This document shows positions 34,578 to 43,634 of a stretch of 64,000 nucleotides of DNA, piece by piece; position 1 is the first letter of the stretch, and the number at the start of each line of letters is the position of its first letter. This DNA comes from Hymenobacter cavernae (GTDB lineage: Bacteria > Bacteroidota > Bacteroidia > Cytophagales > Hymenobacteraceae), in the NCBI RefSeq assembly GCF_014641455.1, contig NZ_BMHT01000004.1:301422-365421 (forward strand), written 5' to 3'. A model generated the notes under the pieces. It did not search any database. It saw only the letters and a list, made by a program, of their open reading frames with translations, and was not told the DNA's origin. The position numbers and the translations under genes are program-made.

Positions 34578-35558
34578 ATGGCACGTAAAGACCTGCTCGA
34601 CATCGCCTCCCTCCACCGTGAGGAAATCGAGTTTTTGCTCGACCAATCCACGTCCTTTAAAAAATTGTTCACCCACTCGGTGAAGAAAATTCCCGCCCTC
34701 GAAGGCAAGTCCGTGCTCATGCTGTTCTACGAGGCGAGCACCCGGACGCACTCTTCCTTCGAGGTCGCGGCCAAACGCCTCTCGGCGGAGGTAACGAATT
34801 TCGACGTCGCCCACTCCTCCATCACCAAGGGCGAGTCGGTGCGCGAGACAATTGAGACGCTCCAGGCCATGCGCACCGACTACATTGTCGTCCGTCACAG
34901 TCACCCCGGCCTACCCGGCATGATTGCCCGCCAAACCACGGCGTCGGTTATCAATGCCGGCGACGGAGCACACGAGCACCCCACCCAGGCCCTGCTGGAC
35001 GCCTTCACTATCAGGGAGAAATTCCCCGATCCTAGGGGCAAAAAAGTCCTCATCATCGGGGATATTCTCCACTCCCGCGTCGCGCGTTCTACCAGCACTT
35101 TGCTGCAAAAGCTAGGTATCGAAGTCGCTTACCTAGGCCCGGGCTCGCTGGTACCCAAATACGGCCCGTCAACTATCCCCCGCTTCACCGACTATGAGGC
35201 GGCCATGGCCTGGGCGCCCGATGTGGTGTACCTGCTTCGGGTGCAGTTGGAGCGCCAGGACGTGCAGTTTTTTCCCAGCGTCCGCGAATACCACCGGGTT
35301 TACGGCATCACCACCGCCCGGCTGGCGGAAATCCGCGACCGGGGCCTCTACATCATGCATCCCGGCCCTGTGAATCGCGGAGTCGAGCTGTGCGACGCCG
35401 TCATGGACTATGAGCGCAGCCTGATCACCAACCAAGTCGAAAACGGCATTTCCATCCGCATGGCCGTGCTCGACTGGCTTACGCCCGGCGGGGAATTTCC
35501 GCGGCAGGAATCGTACGCCGCGCGGCAGCGAGCTAGCTCAACGGTGATTGTGCCCTAA
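34578..35558 (+). CDS. pyrB: Aspartate carbamoyltransferase, catalytic subunit
   Basis: Second step of pyrimidine synthesis: carbamoyl phosphate plus aspartate to carbamoyl-aspartate. 326 residues; carbamoyl-phosphate site EASTRTHSSFE (about 55-65), HEHPTQALLDAFTIRE (about 137-152) and the aspartate-domain block HPGPVNRGVEL are all present. No regulatory subunit gene (pyrI) is adjacent. Base composition is high GC with few CCTAGGT motifs, and in general appearance the protein is less like usual Bacteroidota PyrB than expected; foreign origin is suspected, not shown. It is followed by pyrC after 94 bp. Confidence 0.95.
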   Translation: MARKDLLDIASLHREEIEFLLDQSTSFKKLFTHSVKKIPALEGKSVLMLFYEASTRTHSSFEVAAKRLSAEVTNFDVAHSSITKGESVRETIETLQAMRTDYIVVRHSHPGLPGMIARQTTASVINAGDGAHEHPTQALLDAFTIREKFPDPRGKKVLIIGDILHSRVARSTSTLLQKLGIEVAYLGPGSLVPKYGPSTIPRFTDYEAAMAWAPDVVYLLRVQLERQDVQFFPSVREYHRVYGITTARLAEIRDRGLYIMHPGPVNRGVELCDAVMDYERSLITNQVENGISIRMAVLDWLTPGGEFPRQESYAARQRASSTVIVP

Positions 35559-35652
35559 CTGCCGGACGCGGTTGGGTCCGCCCGTGTATTTTCCTCTTCA
35601 ACAGCCAGAATATTCCCTCACCCCCTTGCCAGTTTACAGCACTCATAAATTC

Positions 35653-36930
35653 ATGCTTCTCCTTCAAAATGCCCGCATCGCCTCCGAAAATTCACCCGTA
35701 CTGCTTGAAGGCGATGTCCTGATTGTCGAAGGAAAAATCCAGGACATAGGCAGCAACCTGGCCATTCCCGAGGGTGCCCGCGTCATCGACGCGCGCGGTC
35801 GGGTGCTGATGCCGGCTATGTTTGATGCCCACGTCCATTTCCGCGCCCCCGGGTTTGAGAACAAGGAAACCATTACCACGGGGAGCGAGGCGGCCATCAA
35901 CGGCGGCGTGACCGGCGTAGTCATGATGCCCAACACCCGCCCGGCCCTCGACTCGGCCAGCTCGGTAGCCTCCGTGCTGGAAAATGCCAAGCACCGGTCC
36001 CGCATTCCGGTGTACACCTCCGGCTGCGTCACCAAGAACCGCGAGGGCAAGGAGCTGGCGGAAATTGAGGGCATGCGGGAGCTCGGGGTGAAAATGCTCA
36101 CCGACGACGGCGATACCACCAGCGACCCGGCGGTGCTGCTGCGGGCCATGCAGTACGCCACCGAGTTTGGGATGTTTTTCGCCAGCCACTGCGAGGTGCC
36201 GGAACTGGCCGGGCCGCGTGCCCTGAACGAAGGCGTAATGAGCTACCGGCTCGGTATCAAAGGCTCGCCGGCCTGCGCCGAGGAAATCATCATCGACCGC
36301 GACATCCGCCTAGCCCGGGCGGCGGGCGCGCACGTGCACATCCAGCACGTATCCAGCAAAGAGGGCATGGAAACCATCCGCTGGTGGAAATCCAGGGGCG
36401 ATGTGAAGGTGACGGCGGAAGTGGCCCCGCACCACCTGCTGTTCACCGACGAGCACATCGGCGACTACGACACGAACTACAAAATGAACCCGCCGCTGCG
36501 CACCCAGGCCGATTGTGATGCCCTGCTCGAAGGGCTCAAGGAAGGCGTCTTCGACCTCATTGCCACCGACCACGCCCCGCACACGCCGTTCGAAAAGGCC
36601 CAGGATTTCATCAGCGCGCCCAATGGCATCACTGGCCTAGATACAGCCCTGGTGTCACTCCATCACTTCTTCGTGGAGCCTGGCAAATTCGGGTGGGACC
36701 TAGTGGTGAAGCGCTACTCGGCGGAGCCCCGCCGCCTGATGGACCTGCCGGTACCCACCATTGAAATCGGCCAGGAAGCTAACTGCGTCTTGTTCGATAC
36801 CGAAGCGGAAACCACCTTTACGCGGGAATTCATGAAATCGAAGTCCCAGAACACCCCCTTCATCGACCAAACGCTGAAAGGCAGCGTGGACCTAGTGGTT
36901 TTAGGCACCGAAATCCTGCTGGAGCGCTAA
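35653..36930 (+). CDS. pyrC: Dihydroorotase (class I)
   Basis: Cyclises carbamoyl-aspartate to dihydroorotate, third step of pyrimidine synthesis. Start at the ATG at 35653 (MLLLQNARIASENSPVLL), giving 425 residues; the upstream in-frame extension overlaps the end of pyrB and lacks similarity. Metal-binding DAHVHFRAPGFENKET (about residue 58), the MMPNT loop, HIQHVSSKEG and the catalytic Asp in DLIATDHAPHTPFEK (about residue 309) are intact. The gene ends 27 bp before the left inverted repeat of the small mobile cassette. Confidence 0.95.
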   Translation: MLLLQNARIASENSPVLLEGDVLIVEGKIQDIGSNLAIPEGARVIDARGRVLMPAMFDAHVHFRAPGFENKETITTGSEAAINGGVTGVVMMPNTRPALDSASSVASVLENAKHRSRIPVYTSGCVTKNREGKELAEIEGMRELGVKMLTDDGDTTSDPAVLLRAMQYATEFGMFFASHCEVPELAGPRALNEGVMSYRLGIKGSPACAEEIIIDRDIRLARAAGAHVHIQHVSSKEGMETIRWWKSRGDVKVTAEVAPHHLLFTDEHIGDYDTNYKMNPPLRTQADCDALLEGLKEGVFDLIATDHAPHTPFEKAQDFISAPNGITGLDTALVSLHHFFVEPGKFGWDLVVKRYSAEPRRLMDLPVPTIEIGQEANCVLFDTEAETTFTREFMKSKSQNTPFIDQTLKGSVDLVVLGTEILLER

Positions 36931-36957
36931 CCGTTAGAGCCTAGCTGAAAAAAGACC

Positions 36958-36996
36958 GTCATGCTGAGCTTGTCGAAGCATCTCTACTGCTTCGTT
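36958..36996 (+). repeat. Left terminal inverted repeat of the cassette
   Basis: 39 bp, starts GTCATGCTGAGCTTGTCG and ends CTGCTTCGTT. Exact inverted match to 37351-37389; begins 27 bp after the pyrC stop. Confidence 0.92.
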
Positions 36997-37024
36997 GAAT
37001 TGTCTTACTTGACTCATTAGAGCA

Positions 37025-37363
37025 ATGAATGCGAATCAGTACAAGCAGTTGAAAGAACGCGAAGATGTTCTAGATTTTGCCACTCTGAATGCTACACGCA
37101 GAATCTTGGCGCAACATGACCAAGCGCACCTTGCTGACCGTATTACCCGCATTCTGTCAAACGACAAGATTGATAAACCTAGCTTGCACAACGCCTCACA
37201 GGAACGCTTTTCAGATTTCTATCGGGTCAGCTTAGCAGCTGAAGATGTTGCAGCTATTGTTTCAATCCTATTCGACTTCGAAGCTGAAATAATTGATACT
37301 AATCCATCAGCAGCTGACTTGACTGACAAATGGAGTAGCCTTAATGAGCTAACGAAGCAGTAG
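37025..37363 (+). CDS. Unknown 112-residue protein carried by the inverted-repeat cassette
   Basis: Starts [18 protein letters not shown] and is largely helical and acidic/polar, without signal peptide or membrane helix. I do not recognise the family. It begins 28 bp inside the left repeat and ends within the right repeat (codons for TKQ and the TAG). Its base composition is visibly lower in GC than the flanking pyrC and purE. The intact frame suggests selection or recent arrival. Possibilities such as an immunity or antitoxin-like protein are open; nothing in the sequence decides. Confidence 0.7.
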   Translation: MNANQYKQLKEREDVLDFATLNATRRILAQHDQAHLADRITRILSNDKIDKPSLHNASQERFSDFYRVSLAAEDVAAIVSILFDFEAEIIDTNPSAADLTDKWSSLNELTKQ

Positions 37364-37389
37364 AGATGCTTCGACAAGCTCAGCATGAC
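37351..37389 (-). repeat. Right terminal inverted repeat of the cassette
   Basis: 39 bp, exact inverted copy of 36958-36996. Contains the stop codon (37361-37363) of the cassette gene and ends 15 bp before the purE start. Confidence 0.92.
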
Positions 37390-37404
37390 AACAAATATTT
37401 TTCA

Positions 37405-37938
37405 ATGAACACCCATTCCATCTCCGACACCACTAGCTCCAGCGCCGTCCCAAACACCCCCCTGATCGGCGTGATCATGGGCTCCAGCAGCGACTGGGAC
37501 ACCATGCAGCATGCCGTGCAGATTCTCACGCAGTTTGGCGTGGCCCACGAAGCGCGCGTGGTGTCGGCCCACCGCATGCCCGACGACCTGTTTGCTTACG
37601 CCGAACAAGCCGCGCCGCGCGGTTTGCAGGCCATTATTGCCGGCGCGGGTGGTGCCGCCCACTTGCCGGGCATGATGGCCGCCAAAACCACAGTGCCCGT
37701 GCTGGGGGTGCCGGTAGCCAGTCGCCATTTGCAGGGGGTGGATTCGCTGCACAGCATCGTGCAAATGCCCAAAGGAGTACCCGTGGCCACGTTTGCTATT
37801 GGCAATGCCGGGGCAGCCAATGCGGCTTTGTTCGCGGTTAGCATGCTAGCCCTGCACGACCCGGGCCTGGCGGCCAAGCTGCAGGCGTTTCGCGCTGAAC
37901 AAACCGAAGCCGCCCGCGCTATGACGTTGCCCGTATGA
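37405..37938 (+). CDS. purE: N5-carboxyaminoimidazole ribonucleotide mutase
   Basis: Moves the carboxyl group of N5-CAIR to make CAIR in purine synthesis, using the product of PurK. Start at 37405 ([17 protein letters not shown]), 177 residues. Active-site blocks [31 protein letters not shown] and [16 protein letters not shown] identify class I PurE. An in-frame start at 37366 would lie in the mobile repeat and is rejected. The detailed sequence (for example [20 protein letters not shown]) resembles betaproteobacterial PurE. Its stop overlaps the purK start (ATGA). Confidence 0.95.
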   Translation: MNTHSISDTTSSSAVPNTPLIGVIMGSSSDWDTMQHAVQILTQFGVAHEARVVSAHRMPDDLFAYAEQAAPRGLQAIIAGAGGAAHLPGMMAAKTTVPVLGVPVASRHLQGVDSLHSIVQMPKGVPVATFAIGNAGAANAALFAVSMLALHDPGLAAKLQAFRAEQTEAARAMTLPV

Positions 37939-39185
37939 ACGCCACTAGCAACACTGGGGCAATGACCCCGATTTTTCCGGGCAGTAAGGACGCCGCCGGC
38001 TGCAAGGCTACTCTAGGGGTGATGGGGGGCGGCCAGCTGGGCCGGATGTTTGTGCATGCCGCCCAGCGACTGGGGTACTTCACCGCCGTGCTGGACCCCG
38101 ACGCGCAAAGCCCCGCCGGACTGGTGAGTCACCACCATATCCAGACCGACTACAACGACCCAGCCGGGCTGGCGCAACTCGCCGACCTGTGTCAGGCCAT
38201 TACCACCGAGTTTGAAAACGTGCCCGCCCAGGCCCTTCAAACGCTGGCGCAAACCCGGCCCGTGGCGCCGGGCGCGGCCGTGGTAGGCATTGCCCAAGAC
38301 CGCATCGAGGAAAAAGACCACTTCGCAGCCTGCGCCGACATCTCGGGGGTGACTTGCGCGCCCTACGCGGTGATTGAAACGCCCGCCCAGCTGCAGGCCG
38401 TCCTGGAGGAAAGGGCTGATTTGCTGCCCGGCATCCTGAAAACCGCCCGCATGGGCTACGACGGCAAGGGTCAGGTCCGTGTTAGAACTGCCAGTGAACT
38501 GGCCGCCGCCTGGGCGGAGCTGGGCGGGGTGGCCTGCGTGCTGGAAAAGATGCTGCCGCTCACCGCCGAGTGCTCGGTGCTGGTGGCGCGCGGCTGGGGC
38601 GGGCAGGTGGTCAGCTTTGCCCCGCAGCGCAACGTGCATGTGGAGGGCATTCTGGCCGTAACCCACGCCTACGAAGGCAATATGCCGCTCGCCCTGGCCA
38701 CCAGTGCCCGCGACGCGGCCATTGCCATCGCGCAGCATTTGGGCTATGTGGGGGTGCTGTGCGTTGAGTTTTTTGTGGTGGACAATGGCAGCGCGCACGG
38801 CGGCCTAGTGGTCAACGAAATGGCCCCGCGCCCGCACAACAGTGGCCACTATACCCTCGACGCCTGTGACGCGTCGCAGTTTGATCTGCAGGTACACGCT
38901 ATGGCGGGCTTGCCCTTGCCGCAGCCGCGCCAGCACTCCCCGGCCATCATGCTCAATTTGCTGGGTGATGTGTGGTTTGACGCCAGCGGCCAACAACGGG
39001 AGCCGGACTGGCACAGCGTGCTGAGCTTGCCGGGAACCCACCTGCACCTGTACGGCAAGTTGGACGCGCGCGTAGGCCGCAAGATGGGCCACCTGACCAT
39101 CACTGGCCCCGATGTTGCCAGTGTCAAAACTGTGGCTCGACGCGTCGCCGAGCTGCTCGGCTTGCCGGGGCTGGATGCCATCTAG
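37935..39185 (+). CDS. purK: N5-carboxyaminoimidazole ribonucleotide synthase
   Basis: ATP-grasp enzyme making N5-CAIR from AIR, bicarbonate and ATP. 416 residues: N-terminal [23 protein letters not shown]-grasp core [20 protein letters not shown], then [20 protein letters not shown] and [11 protein letters not shown]. These signatures and the GC-rich codon use look like Comamonadaceae-type PurK, which is unexpected in a Bacteroidota chromosome. Translationally coupled to purE by an ATGA overlap. The right edge of this foreign-looking block is an IS3 remnant 190 bp later. Confidence 0.95.
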   Translation: MNATSNTGAMTPIFPGSKDAAGCKATLGVMGGGQLGRMFVHAAQRLGYFTAVLDPDAQSPAGLVSHHHIQTDYNDPAGLAQLADLCQAITTEFENVPAQALQTLAQTRPVAPGAAVVGIAQDRIEEKDHFAACADISGVTCAPYAVIETPAQLQAVLEERADLLPGILKTARMGYDGKGQVRVRTASELAAAWAELGGVACVLEKMLPLTAECSVLVARGWGGQVVSFAPQRNVHVEGILAVTHAYEGNMPLALATSARDAAIAIAQHLGYVGVLCVEFFVVDNGSAHGGLVVNEMAPRPHNSGHYTLDACDASQFDLQVHAMAGLPLPQPRQHSPAIMLNLLGDVWFDASGQQREPDWHSVLSLPGTHLHLYGKLDARVGRKMGHLTITGPDVASVKTVARRVAELLGLPGLDAI

Positions 39186-39374
39186 GTGCCATTGTCTGAA
39201 CTTGAAAAAGTCAATCTGACGCCGATGGTCTTCTTACTTCTGTCTATCATCTCTAGACCACTTCAAGCTTTCGTGTACCGAGCCTGCCACCCGTTTAACA
39301 GCGCCATTTTTTAGGAAGTGTTAACAGTAGGAATTGTACGATTTCCCGTTCGGTAAGCCAGTGATCAGTGGAAG

Positions 39375-39910
39375 TTAAGCGGCTTGTTTAAACTCAAGTG
39401 GGGTCATGAAATTCAAGGCTTGGTGGAGCCGGTGCGTGTTGTAGTCGAGCATCCACTCGTCTACGAGTTGGCGCACGTGGGCCAGCGAACGAAACAAGTG
39501 GACGTCGAGCAGTTTGTGGCAAAACGAGCCGCTAAAGCACTCGGTGCAGGCGTTTTGGGTCGGCTTGCTGGGCTGAATCCAGGGCAGCGCGCTGCGCCTC
39601 GCACCACTCTCAACCGGGCGCTGATAAACTCTGGGTCATTATCGGTGCATAGCTGCGTGGGTCGGCCTTGGTACTCGACTAAGAGGGCTCACAAAATCAG
39701 CGAACATCTTTTGAGACGGTGCTTCTCTTCTTCTAGGTGCTTAAGCCAGGGCAGCTCCGCCACGCTCGCCCCGGCATACTTGCTTCTCCAGACATAAAAC
39801 GTCACCTCACTCAGATCATGCTCCCGCACGATTTGCGCCACGGTCTAGCCATTGGTTTGCTGTTGTAGAATGGCCACAATTTGGGCTGTGCCGAATCGTT
39901 CCTTTTTCAT
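39375..39910 (-). pseudogene. Internally deleted IS3-family insertion sequence
   Basis: OrfA begins at 39910 (MKKERFGTAQIVAILQQQTN), has an in-frame TAG at codon 22, and continues (TVAQIVREHDLSEVTFYVW) to KHRLKRMFAD. There a deletion joins it to the last part of OrfB in pieces: GRPTQLCTDNDPEFISARL, then in another frame PSKPTQNACTECFSGSFCHK and VDEWMLDYNTHRLHQALNF, ending at 39375. Most of the DDE domain is lost. A different IS3 subgroup from the remnant at 33227-34030. It marks the right edge of the pyr/pur island. Confidence 0.85.
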
Positions 39911-40214
39911 GTCGCGGTTGTTAGGTAGTGAGAATACGCTTTTCTCTACTCACAACTGGCTCTTTAATTTAGGGAAGCATACACCTAGGCTAGGTGCGTT
40001 TTGGTATGATCGGCATTGAAAAAGCGTAGTGATGGCTGAAGCTGTAAACTAGAGTTTGATAATAAAATTGTTGGACGTTTAGGTAATTGCCAGGAATGCG
40101 GTAGCTAATACGTGGCTACCATTACTTGTGCGCTGTAACGAAAGAGACTATTAGGGCGCTGTATCTATCATAAGTTCAAAATAGTGTGTACCCCTAGGTG
40201 TACCTCAGGAAAAC
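39911..40214. other. Non-coding stretch between IS remnant and tRNA terminator
   Basis: About 300 bp. No open frame of note, no repeat and no promoter element that I can support. It may include the lost right end of the IS element. Confidence 0.5.
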
Positions 40215-40248
40215 AAAAACCCCGTTTCTAGGCTAGAAACGGGGTTTT
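40215..40248 (-). terminator. Intrinsic terminator of the tRNA-Ser gene
   Basis: Perfect 15-bp stem (40216-40230 with 40234-40248), loop GCC, running into a T tract on the minus strand four bases after the tRNA. Confidence 0.88.
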
Positions 40249-40251
40249 ATG

Positions 40252-40339
40252 CAGAGAGGATGGGATTCGAACCCACGATGACCTTTTGGGCCATACACAC
40301 TTTCCAGGCGTGCTCCTTCGACCACTCGGACACCTCTCT
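40252..40339 (-). tRNA. tRNA-Ser (anticodon GGA)
   Basis: 88 nt on the minus strand. Acceptor stem AGAGAGG/CCTCTCT with discriminator G, D arm with GAGTGGTCGAAGG, and anticodon arm CACGC-CTGGAAA-GTGTG giving GGA. The long variable arm (GGCCCAAAAGGTC) is typical of serine tRNAs, and the T arm GGGTTCGAATCCC is standard. CCA is not encoded. Reads UCC and UCU codons. Confidence 0.95.
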
Positions 40340-40400
40340 GGGTCAGTAATCTGGCGCAAAGTAACGGGCATTTTTCCGGAAACGCAAACCTAGGCTCCAG

Positions 40401-41480
40401 CTACAGCAGAGTAATCTCGCCGCGCAGGTCTTGCACGAGCAGCTGAGCGGTTTCGGCGTGACTTTTTTGCAGGCCTAACACAAACATCAGCTTGGTGATA
40501 GCCGCTTCCGTGGTGATGTCGTCGCCGCTGAGCACGCCGCAGCCGGGGAGGGAGGCGCTGGTTTCGTAACGGCCTTGCTCTACGCGGCCTTCGTCGCACT
40601 GGCTCACGTTCAGGATGTGGATGCCCCGGTCGTGGGCTTCTTTCAGGCATCTCAAAAACCACGACTTCGTAGAGGCGTTGCCCGAACCGAACGTTTCGAG
40701 GACGCACCCGCGCAGCTCCGCCACGTTCAGAATACAGTTAAGCACCCGCTCGGTAATGCCTGGAAACAGCTTGAGAATCGTGACGTTGTCATTGAGTTGG
40801 GTATGGATGCGCAGGGGTGCCGTGGGCAGCGGACGAACTAGCGCGTCGTTGTAGGTGAGGCGGATGCCGGCTTGGGCTAGGGGCGGCATGTTGTCGCTGC
40901 GAAAGGCGCCGAAGTGTTGGCTTTCCACCTTCTTGGTGCGGTTACCGCGCATCAGCATGGTGTTGAAAAACAACGAAACTTCCGGCACGCGGGTGCTCCC
41001 ATCGGGGTGGCGAGCGGCGGCAATTTCCAAGGCCGTGATAAAATTCCGTCGGGCATCGGTGCGTACGCGGCCGGCCGGCACTTGAGCGCCGGTGAATACT
41101 ACGGGCTTGGCTAGGTTCTCGAGCATATAGCTCAGGGCCGAAGCCGTGTAGGCCATCGTATCGGTGCCGTGCAGCACCACAAAGCCGTCGTAGTGGTCGT
41201 AGAACTCGCCAATGAGGCTAGCTAGAGTTACCCATTCAGTAGGCGTAACATTAGAAGAGTCGATGGGCTGAGGCATGGTTACCACCGATACGCGCATGCG
41301 CATGTCGCGCAACTCGGGCATCAGCTTGGTGACCTCGCTGAAGCGCATGGGGGCTAGCAAGCCTTGGTCGTTGTAAGCCATACCCACAGTGCCACCCGTG
41401 TAGATCACGAGAATGGAAGCAACCGTGTGGTCGGTGGGGGAAGCAGCTGTTTGAATGGTAACGATGGAGGGCAAAGGCAA
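40401..41480 (-). CDS. ansA: L-asparaginase, type I
   Basis: Cytoplasmic hydrolysis of asparagine to aspartate and ammonia. 359 residues with no signal peptide. The first catalytic Thr is in VIYTGGTVGMAY (about residues 25-36), and the second motif VLHGTDTMAYTASAL has the Thr-Asp pair. The longest frame begins with TTG at 41480, five bases after the tatD stop. No better ATG exists before the conserved IVTIQTAA block, so a TTG start is likely. Downstream of and close to tatD, so cotranscribed. Confidence 0.92.
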   Translation of the reverse strand: MPLPSIVTIQTAASPTDHTVASILVIYTGGTVGMAYNDQGLLAPMRFSEVTKLMPELRDMRMRVSVVTMPQPIDSSNVTPTEWVTLASLIGEFYDHYDGFVVLHGTDTMAYTASALSYMLENLAKPVVFTGAQVPAGRVRTDARRNFITALEIAAARHPDGSTRVPEVSLFFNTMLMRGNRTKKVESQHFGAFRSDNMPPLAQAGIRLTYNDALVRPLPTAPLRIHTQLNDNVTILKLFPGITERVLNCILNVAELRGCVLETFGSGNASTKSWFLRCLKEAHDRGIHILNVSQCDEGRVEQGRYETSASLPGCGVLSGDDITTEAAITKLMFVLGLQKSHAETAQLLVQDLRGEITLL

Positions 41481-41485
41481 ATAGG

Positions 41486-42253
41486 CTAGAGGTTGAACAA
41501 GGCCTTGGCATTCTGGGCAGTAGCTTCGGCTACGGCTGCTTCGTCGGTGCGAAGCAGCTCGGCTACGCGGCGGTTAATCAGGGGGAGGTAGGCCGGCTCG
41601 TTGCGCTTGCCGCGGTAAGGCACGGGAGCTAGGTAGGGGCAATCGGTTTCGAGCAGCAGGTGCTTGAGGTCGATGTCGGGGAGCACTTTGTCGAGGCCGC
41701 CGTTTTTGAAGGTAGCTACCCCGCCGATGCCTAGGTAGAAACCTAGCTTAATGACCCGTTCGGCTTCTTCTTTGGTGCCGGAAAAGCAGTGAAATACACC
41801 CCGCAAGCTGCCGTCTTGGGCGGCCTCGATGAGGTCGGCTGACTCTTGGAAGGCTTCGCGGGTGTGCAGTACCAGAGGCAGGTTATGCTTTTTGGCGAGG
41901 TCAATTTGCACGCGCAAAGCTTCCTGCTGCTGCGGGAAAAAAGTTTTATCCCAAAATAGATCAATGCCGCATTCGCCTACGGCGGCAAACTTGCGTCGAC
42001 CTAGCCATTCTTCTACCAGGTACAGCTCGCGCTCTACGTGCTTGCCTACCGAACACGGGTGTAAACCCATCATGGCAATGCACTGTTCGGGGTGCCGCGC
42101 CTCCGTTTCCAGCATTACGTCGATGCTGGTGTGGTCGATGTTGGGCATCAGGATGGTGCTCACGCCGGCTGCCAGCGCGCGCTCCAGCATGGCGTCGCGG
42201 TCGTCTTTGAACTGTTCGGAGTAAACGTGGGCATGGGAGTCAGTCAGTTGCAT
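41486..42253 (-). CDS. TatD-family metal-dependent DNase
   Basis: 255 residues, a TIM-barrel amidohydrolase-fold hydrolase. The metal ligands of the family are visible: DSHAHVYS near the N-terminus, Glu in VGECGIDLFWDKTFF, His in LVLHTREAF, His in GVFHCFSGT and Asp in LLETDCPYLAP. TatD proteins are 3'-5' exonucleases implicated in DNA repair; in some relatives D-aminoacyl-tRNA deacylation is reported. First gene of the tatD-ansA pair; the upstream region holds a repeat. Confidence 0.92.
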   Translation of the reverse strand: MQLTDSHAHVYSEQFKDDRDAMLERALAAGVSTILMPNIDHTSIDVMLETEARHPEQCIAMMGLHPCSVGKHVERELYLVEEWLGRRKFAAVGECGIDLFWDKTFFPQQQEALRVQIDLAKKHNLPLVLHTREAFQESADLIEAAQDGSLRGVFHCFSGTKEEAERVIKLGFYLGIGGVATFKNGGLDKVLPDIDLKHLLLETDCPYLAPVPYRGKRNEPAYLPLINRRVAELLRTDEAAVAEATAQNAKALFNL

Positions 42254-42364
42254 AGCAGGCGAAAGTAGCGTAGAAATGTTAAGTTTTGAAGGATAAATGT
42301 TGAATTAAGGTCTACAAAGGGTAAGTCATGTTGAGGCTGATGGAGCATTTCCAGCGCTTCGTTG

Positions 42365-42478
42365 CCCGATGTAGAGACACCTACTTGTGTCTCCTCGCGG
42401 TTGCAGATGTTGTTTACCTAGGTTGTTCTAAGCCAAATCGTTCAACGGGGAGACGCAAGTAGGCGTCTCTACATCGGG
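42365..42478. repeat. Palindromic intergenic repeat, GATGTAGAGAC family
   Basis: About 30-bp inverted arms (from 42365 and ending 42478) with a few mismatches surround a 50-nt centre. The outer ends read CCCGATGTAGAGAC. The centre (GATGTTGTTTACCTAGGTTG then AAATCGTTCAACGG) is related to that of the repeat at 47012-47110, although the arms differ. It lies between tatD and the glycosyltransferase end. Confidence 0.85.
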
Positions 42479-42521
42479 CTGGCGTTTGCAGCGTCTAATT
42501 CACTATTTAGAACCCAACACT

Positions 42522-43628
42522 TCAAGAGTAGCGTCGGCCTTTCCAGTCGAACGACAGCGGCAGCAGGCGAAACAACGTCAGGCTAATAGTGAGCAGCAGT
42601 GTGTACGCTTCAAAAACAGGTAGCAACTCCAGGGGTGGCCGGCGACCCACGCGGCGGAAGCAGAGTGTTGCTAGAAGGCCTTGCTGCACCATTTTGATAC
42701 CTAGTATGATGGCAACCGCCAGCGGCCCGCCAACCCAGGCCAGCAGGGCTACAGCTAGGTAGAAGCTGCCGTAGAAAGCGAGGCCCATTTTCAGCCACCA
42801 CGGCAGCTGCTCCACGCCGCGCATCCAGCGGCGGCGCTGGTGGAGCAGGCGCCGAAACGTGGGAATGGGCAGCGACTCAGCCAGCACTTCAGGGCGGAAG
42901 ATGTTGCGGAAGCTAAAGCCGTGGCGCAGGGTAGCCCGGAACAGTTCGTAGTCTTCGGTGATGGAAGGCGGCAGGCGCTCGTAGCCACCGGTGGCCTCGT
43001 AGGCTTCGCGCGTCACGAGCATGTTGTTGCCCATGGCCGTAACGGGCGCCCCCGTATCCGATACCACCTGCACCAAACCGAGCGAGAGCAACCAATCGAG
43101 CCCTTGGAGCCGGTGAAACAACCTAGGTCCGTGCACCAGCGTGATGCCCGTTACGGTGCCGACGCCCGGCTGCGCGTGGGCTAGCAACCCCTGAATCCAG
43201 GTGCGGGGCACGGCAATATCGGCATCGGTAATAAAGAAATAGTCGGTGGTGGCTTGGTGAGCTAGGTGGGCTAGCACGTTGCTTTTGCCGTGGGCGGTGC
43301 CCAAGACGTCGGTAATGGTAAGACAGCGGAAATTTCCAGCGTAGCCTTGCATAGCGGCCTCCGCCACGGCGCGGGTGGCGTCGGTGGAGGCATCATCGCC
43401 CAGGAGAACTTCTACTAACTCGGGTGGGTAATCGAGCTGGCGGAGGCTAGCTAGGCAGCGCCCGATGGCGGCTTCCTCGTTGCGGGCGGCAATCAGGATG
43501 CTCACGCGGGGCAGGGGTGAGGGCAACTGGGTGCGTTGGCGCCGCCGCTGCTGCACGGCAAAAAGCATAGTACACGCACCCAATACCAAAAACCACAGGA
43601 TGAAGTAACCCGTCAAGAAAGTCAGCAT
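42522..43628 (-). CDS. Family 2 glycosyltransferase, membrane-bound
   Basis: Transfers sugars from nucleotide donors; 368 residues. One N-terminal membrane helix (FLTGYFILWFLVLGACTMLF), then a GT2 domain with VSILIAARNEEAAIG, DDASTD, the DxD motif in FFITDADIAVP, SITEDYELF and the QRRRW-type HQRRRWMRG. Two or three C-terminal membrane helices follow. This architecture resembles processive or polyprenol-dependent surface glycan enzymes. It lies 6 bp after a polysaccharide deacetylase gene on the same strand; the pair probably makes and trims a surface or wall glycan. Substrate unknown. Confidence 0.9.
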   Translation of the reverse strand: MLTFLTGYFILWFLVLGACTMLFAVQQRRRQRTQLPSPLPRVSILIAARNEEAAIGRCLASLRQLDYPPELVEVLLGDDASTDATRAVAEAAMQGYAGNFRCLTITDVLGTAHGKSNVLAHLAHQATTDYFFITDADIAVPRTWIQGLLAHAQPGVGTVTGITLVHGPRLFHRLQGLDWLLSLGLVQVVSDTGAPVTAMGNNMLVTREAYEATGGYERLPPSITEDYELFRATLRHGFSFRNIFRPEVLAESLPIPTFRRLLHQRRRWMRGVEQLPWWLKMGLAFYGSFYLAVALLAWVGGPLAVAIILGIKMVQQGLLATLCFRRVGRRPPLELLPVFEAYTLLLTISLTLFRLLPLSFDWKGRRYS

Positions 43629-43634
43629 AGGGCG

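Larger units (their letters stand above)
36958..37389 (+). mobile_element. 432-bp cassette with 39-bp perfect terminal inverted repeats and one gene
   Basis: Bases 36958-36996 recur exactly, inverted, at 37351-37389. The outer 27 bases of each end (starting GTCATGCTGAGCTTGTCG) are the same as the arm of the palindromic repeat at 57267. Between the repeats is a single gene whose last three codons and stop lie inside the right repeat. No obvious target duplication is seen. The cassette fits exactly between pyrC and purE, so it looks like a MITE-like unit that has picked up, or carries, a gene. No transposase is encoded. Confidence 0.75.

Noticed and set aside
36958..37389. Classical transposon with target-site duplication
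   Set aside because: No transposase is encoded and the flanks (AAAAGACC on the left, AACAAAT on the right) show no clear duplication, so I describe it only as a MITE-like cassette.
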